From Actinokineospora fastidiosa (lineage in GTDB: Bacteria > Actinomycetota > Actinomycetes > Mycobacteriales > Pseudonocardiaceae), in assembly GCF_014648415.1 (NCBI RefSeq), contig NZ_BMRB01000002.1, forward strand, positions 1,757,260-1,821,259: a stretch of 64,000 nt of DNA, read 5' to 3'. This document shows, piece after piece, positions 63,001-64,000 of the stretch. The notes beneath the pieces were generated by a model, which made no database searches, was not told the DNA's origin, and was given only the letters and a program-made list of their open reading frames with translations. A program made the translations under genes and the position numbers. The first letter of the stretch is position 1. Each line of letters begins with the position of its first letter.

Positions 63001-63495
63001 GTGAAACCGCTGGTACGCCGCGCGCGGACGGCAGACGTCCGGCCCGTGAAGGCCATAGTCGACCAGTACGTCGGCAAGGTGCTGCTCGCCAAGGAACTGG
63101 TGACGCTCTACGAGGACGTGCAGGAGTTCTGGGTCGCCGAGCTCGACGGGCGCATCGTCGGCTGCGGGGCGCTGCACGTGCTCTGGGAGGACATCGCCGA
63201 GATCCGCACGATCGCGGTCACCCCGGACGCGCTCGGCTCGGGGGTCGGGCACGCGCTGGTGGCCAAGCTGATCGAGGTGGCGCGCGAGCTGGGCCTGGCG
63301 CGGATCTTCGTGCTGACCTTCGAGACCGAGTTCTTCGGCAGGCACGGGTTCGTCGAGATCGACGGCACGCCGGTCACGCCGGAGGTGTACGAGGAGATGC
63401 GGCGGTCGGCGGACGAGGGCGTCGCGGAGTTCCTGGACCTGCCCTACGTCAAGCCGAACACCTTGGGCAACACCCGCATGCTGCTTGAGCTCTAG
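63001..63495 (+). CDS. argA: GNAT-type amino-acid N-acetyltransferase ArgA
   Basis: The 164-residue acetyltransferase matches Rv2747, the short actinobacterial N-acetylglutamate synthase that starts arginine synthesis. The acetyl-CoA loop is AVTPDALGSGVGHALVAKLIEVA (about 76-98), followed by VLTFETEFFGRHGFVEI. Synteny with pgsA and clgR supports this. GTG 63001 lies eight bases after TATGTT and lacks a ribosome binding site, so the mRNA may be leaderless. Confidence 0.9.
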   Translation: MKPLVRRARTADVRPVKAIVDQYVGKVLLAKELVTLYEDVQEFWVAELDGRIVGCGALHVLWEDIAEIRTIAVTPDALGSGVGHALVAKLIEVARELGLARIFVLTFETEFFGRHGFVEIDGTPVTPEVYEEMRRSADEGVAEFLDLPYVKPNTLGNTRMLLEL

Positions 63496-63523
63496 TCGGG
63501 AGTGGACGGGAGTTCACCGACAT

Positions 63524-63543
63524 TTCGGGCACGCTGGCCCGAA
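63524..63543 (+). terminator. Hairpin terminator after argA
   Basis: TTCGGGC (63524-63530) pairs perfectly with GCCCGAA (63537-63543) around a six-base loop, 28 bases after the argA stop. The flanking ACCG and CGGT may extend the stem. Confidence 0.6.
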
Positions 63544-63627
63544 CGGTGGTGTTCCGGACGTGGCAGATGGTGCGTAATTGTCACACCGAGCCCCTCGACC
63601 CGGGCTCCCCTCACTCCTGGAGGAGTC

Positions 63628-64000
63628 GTGGCCACGTCAACCCTGCGTCGTGCCGCCCGCGGAGCGATCGCCTCCGTCACCGCCGCCACCGCGATCGTGA
63701 TGGGCGCGGGCACCGCGTCCGCCGAGCTGAGCCCGACCCAGCTGCGCTCGACGACCGACAACTACCTGTTCTCGCAGTCGTTGAGCCAGTTCCAGCAGAC
63801 CCGCGCGGCGCGGCCGTACGCGAGCCAGCTGGACTGGTCGTCGGACGGGTGCTCGAACTCGCCGGACAACCCGTTCGGGTTCAACTTCGTGCGCGCCTGC
63901 TACCGCCACGACTTCGGCTACCGCAACTACAAGCGGCAGGGCCGGTTCACCGAGTCCACCCGGCTCTCGATCGACAACAAGTTCAAGAGCGACCTCTACA
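63628..64000 (+). CDS. Secreted prokaryotic phospholipase A2 (cut by window edge)
   Basis: The visible 124 codons comprise a signal peptide (about 1-34, ending GTASA before E) and the start of a mature enzyme. The catalytic core LDWSSDGCSNSPDNPFGFNF and the His-Asp pair in CYRHDFGYRNYKRQGRF match secreted prokaryotic phospholipase A2 enzymes of Streptomyces. It should cleave the sn-2 ester of phospholipids outside the cell. GTG 63628 has GGAGGAG shortly upstream. The C-terminus lies outside the window. Confidence 0.9.
   Translation, partial: MATSTLRRAARGAIASVTAATAIVMGAGTASAELSPTQLRSTTDNYLFSQSLSQFQQTRAARPYASQLDWSSDGCSNSPDNPFGFNFVRACYRHDFGYRNYKRQGRFTESTRLSIDNKFKSDLY

Noticed and set aside
1-64000. 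Prophage, IS element or biosynthetic gene cluster
   Set aside because: No transposase, integrase, phage structural or assembly-line enzyme gene was recognised in the window.

Overview
The window is high-GC actinobacterial chromosome, most likely from the family Pseudonocardiaceae (Actinokineospora, Saccharothrix or Lentzea type). The evidence is GC-rich codon use with many GTG starts, a complete actinobacterial division and cell-wall (dcw) cluster with Wag31 and SepF, a WhiB3/WhiD regulator, ClgR-PspA-PspM, XRE/DUF397 pairs, and gene order resembling the argA-pgsA-clgR-pspA block of mycobacteria. I see no rRNA, tRNA, prophage, IS element or CRISPR array.

Layout. 1-3822: the start of a penicillin-binding protein and ileS with an isoleucine T-box leader. 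3818-8967: accessory genes (ceramidase-like membrane protein, MFS exporter, methyltransferase, TIR-like protein framed by 17-bp repeats, DUF1349 protein, nitroreductase, small membrane protein). 9019-14435 (minus strand): ftsZ, pgeF, yggS, sepF, yggT and wag31, with an 0.8-kb tandem-repeat spacer behind ftsZ. 14436-17264: an accessory insertion between ftsQ and ftsZ carrying a DinB-type protein, a decayed deaminase-toxin remnant, an Imm1 immunity gene, two DUF397 genes and their XRE regulator. 17265-32827: the rest of dcw on the minus strand, transcribed mraZ, rsmH, ftsL, ftsI, murE, murF, mraY, murD, ftsW, murG, murC, ftsQ; most starts overlap the preceding stop by four bases. 33285-38071: MoxR, DUF58 and transglutaminase genes. 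38470-42479: DUF3040 protein, acyl-CoA dehydrogenase/oxidase, PHP phosphoesterase, MarR regulator. 42503-45033: a partner-switching stress module (HATPase, STAS protein, anti-sigma, SigB/SigF-type sigma) around whiB3. 45173-54985: mixed housekeeping genes (DinB polymerase, ParA-like ATPase, Nei glycosylase, PyrD, NCS2 permease) plus a structured transcription unit near 51.2 kb with a 12-codon ORF. 55081-63495: envelope-stress genes, cinA, pgsA, rimO, a transglycosylase, a thiolase and argA. 63628-end: the start of a secreted phospholipase A2.

How the genes work together. MurC-F and MraY/MurG build lipid II. FtsW and FtsI polymerise and cross-link it at the septum. FtsZ, SepF, FtsQ and FtsL assemble the division machine, and Wag31 directs polar growth. 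MraZ sits at the head as the likely regulator, RsmH modifies 16S rRNA, and the ClgR/PspA/PspM block guards the same envelope.

The most unusual points are the insertion splitting ftsQ from ftsZ, FtsL and FtsI with long low-complexity N-terminal tails, several unexplained repeat or palindrome elements (12.5-13.1, 7.2, 38.2 and 46.8 kb), a 21-codon ORF bridging two genes, and the small ORF enclosed by an inverted repeat at 51.2 kb. All assignments come from reading the sequence; no database search was run.
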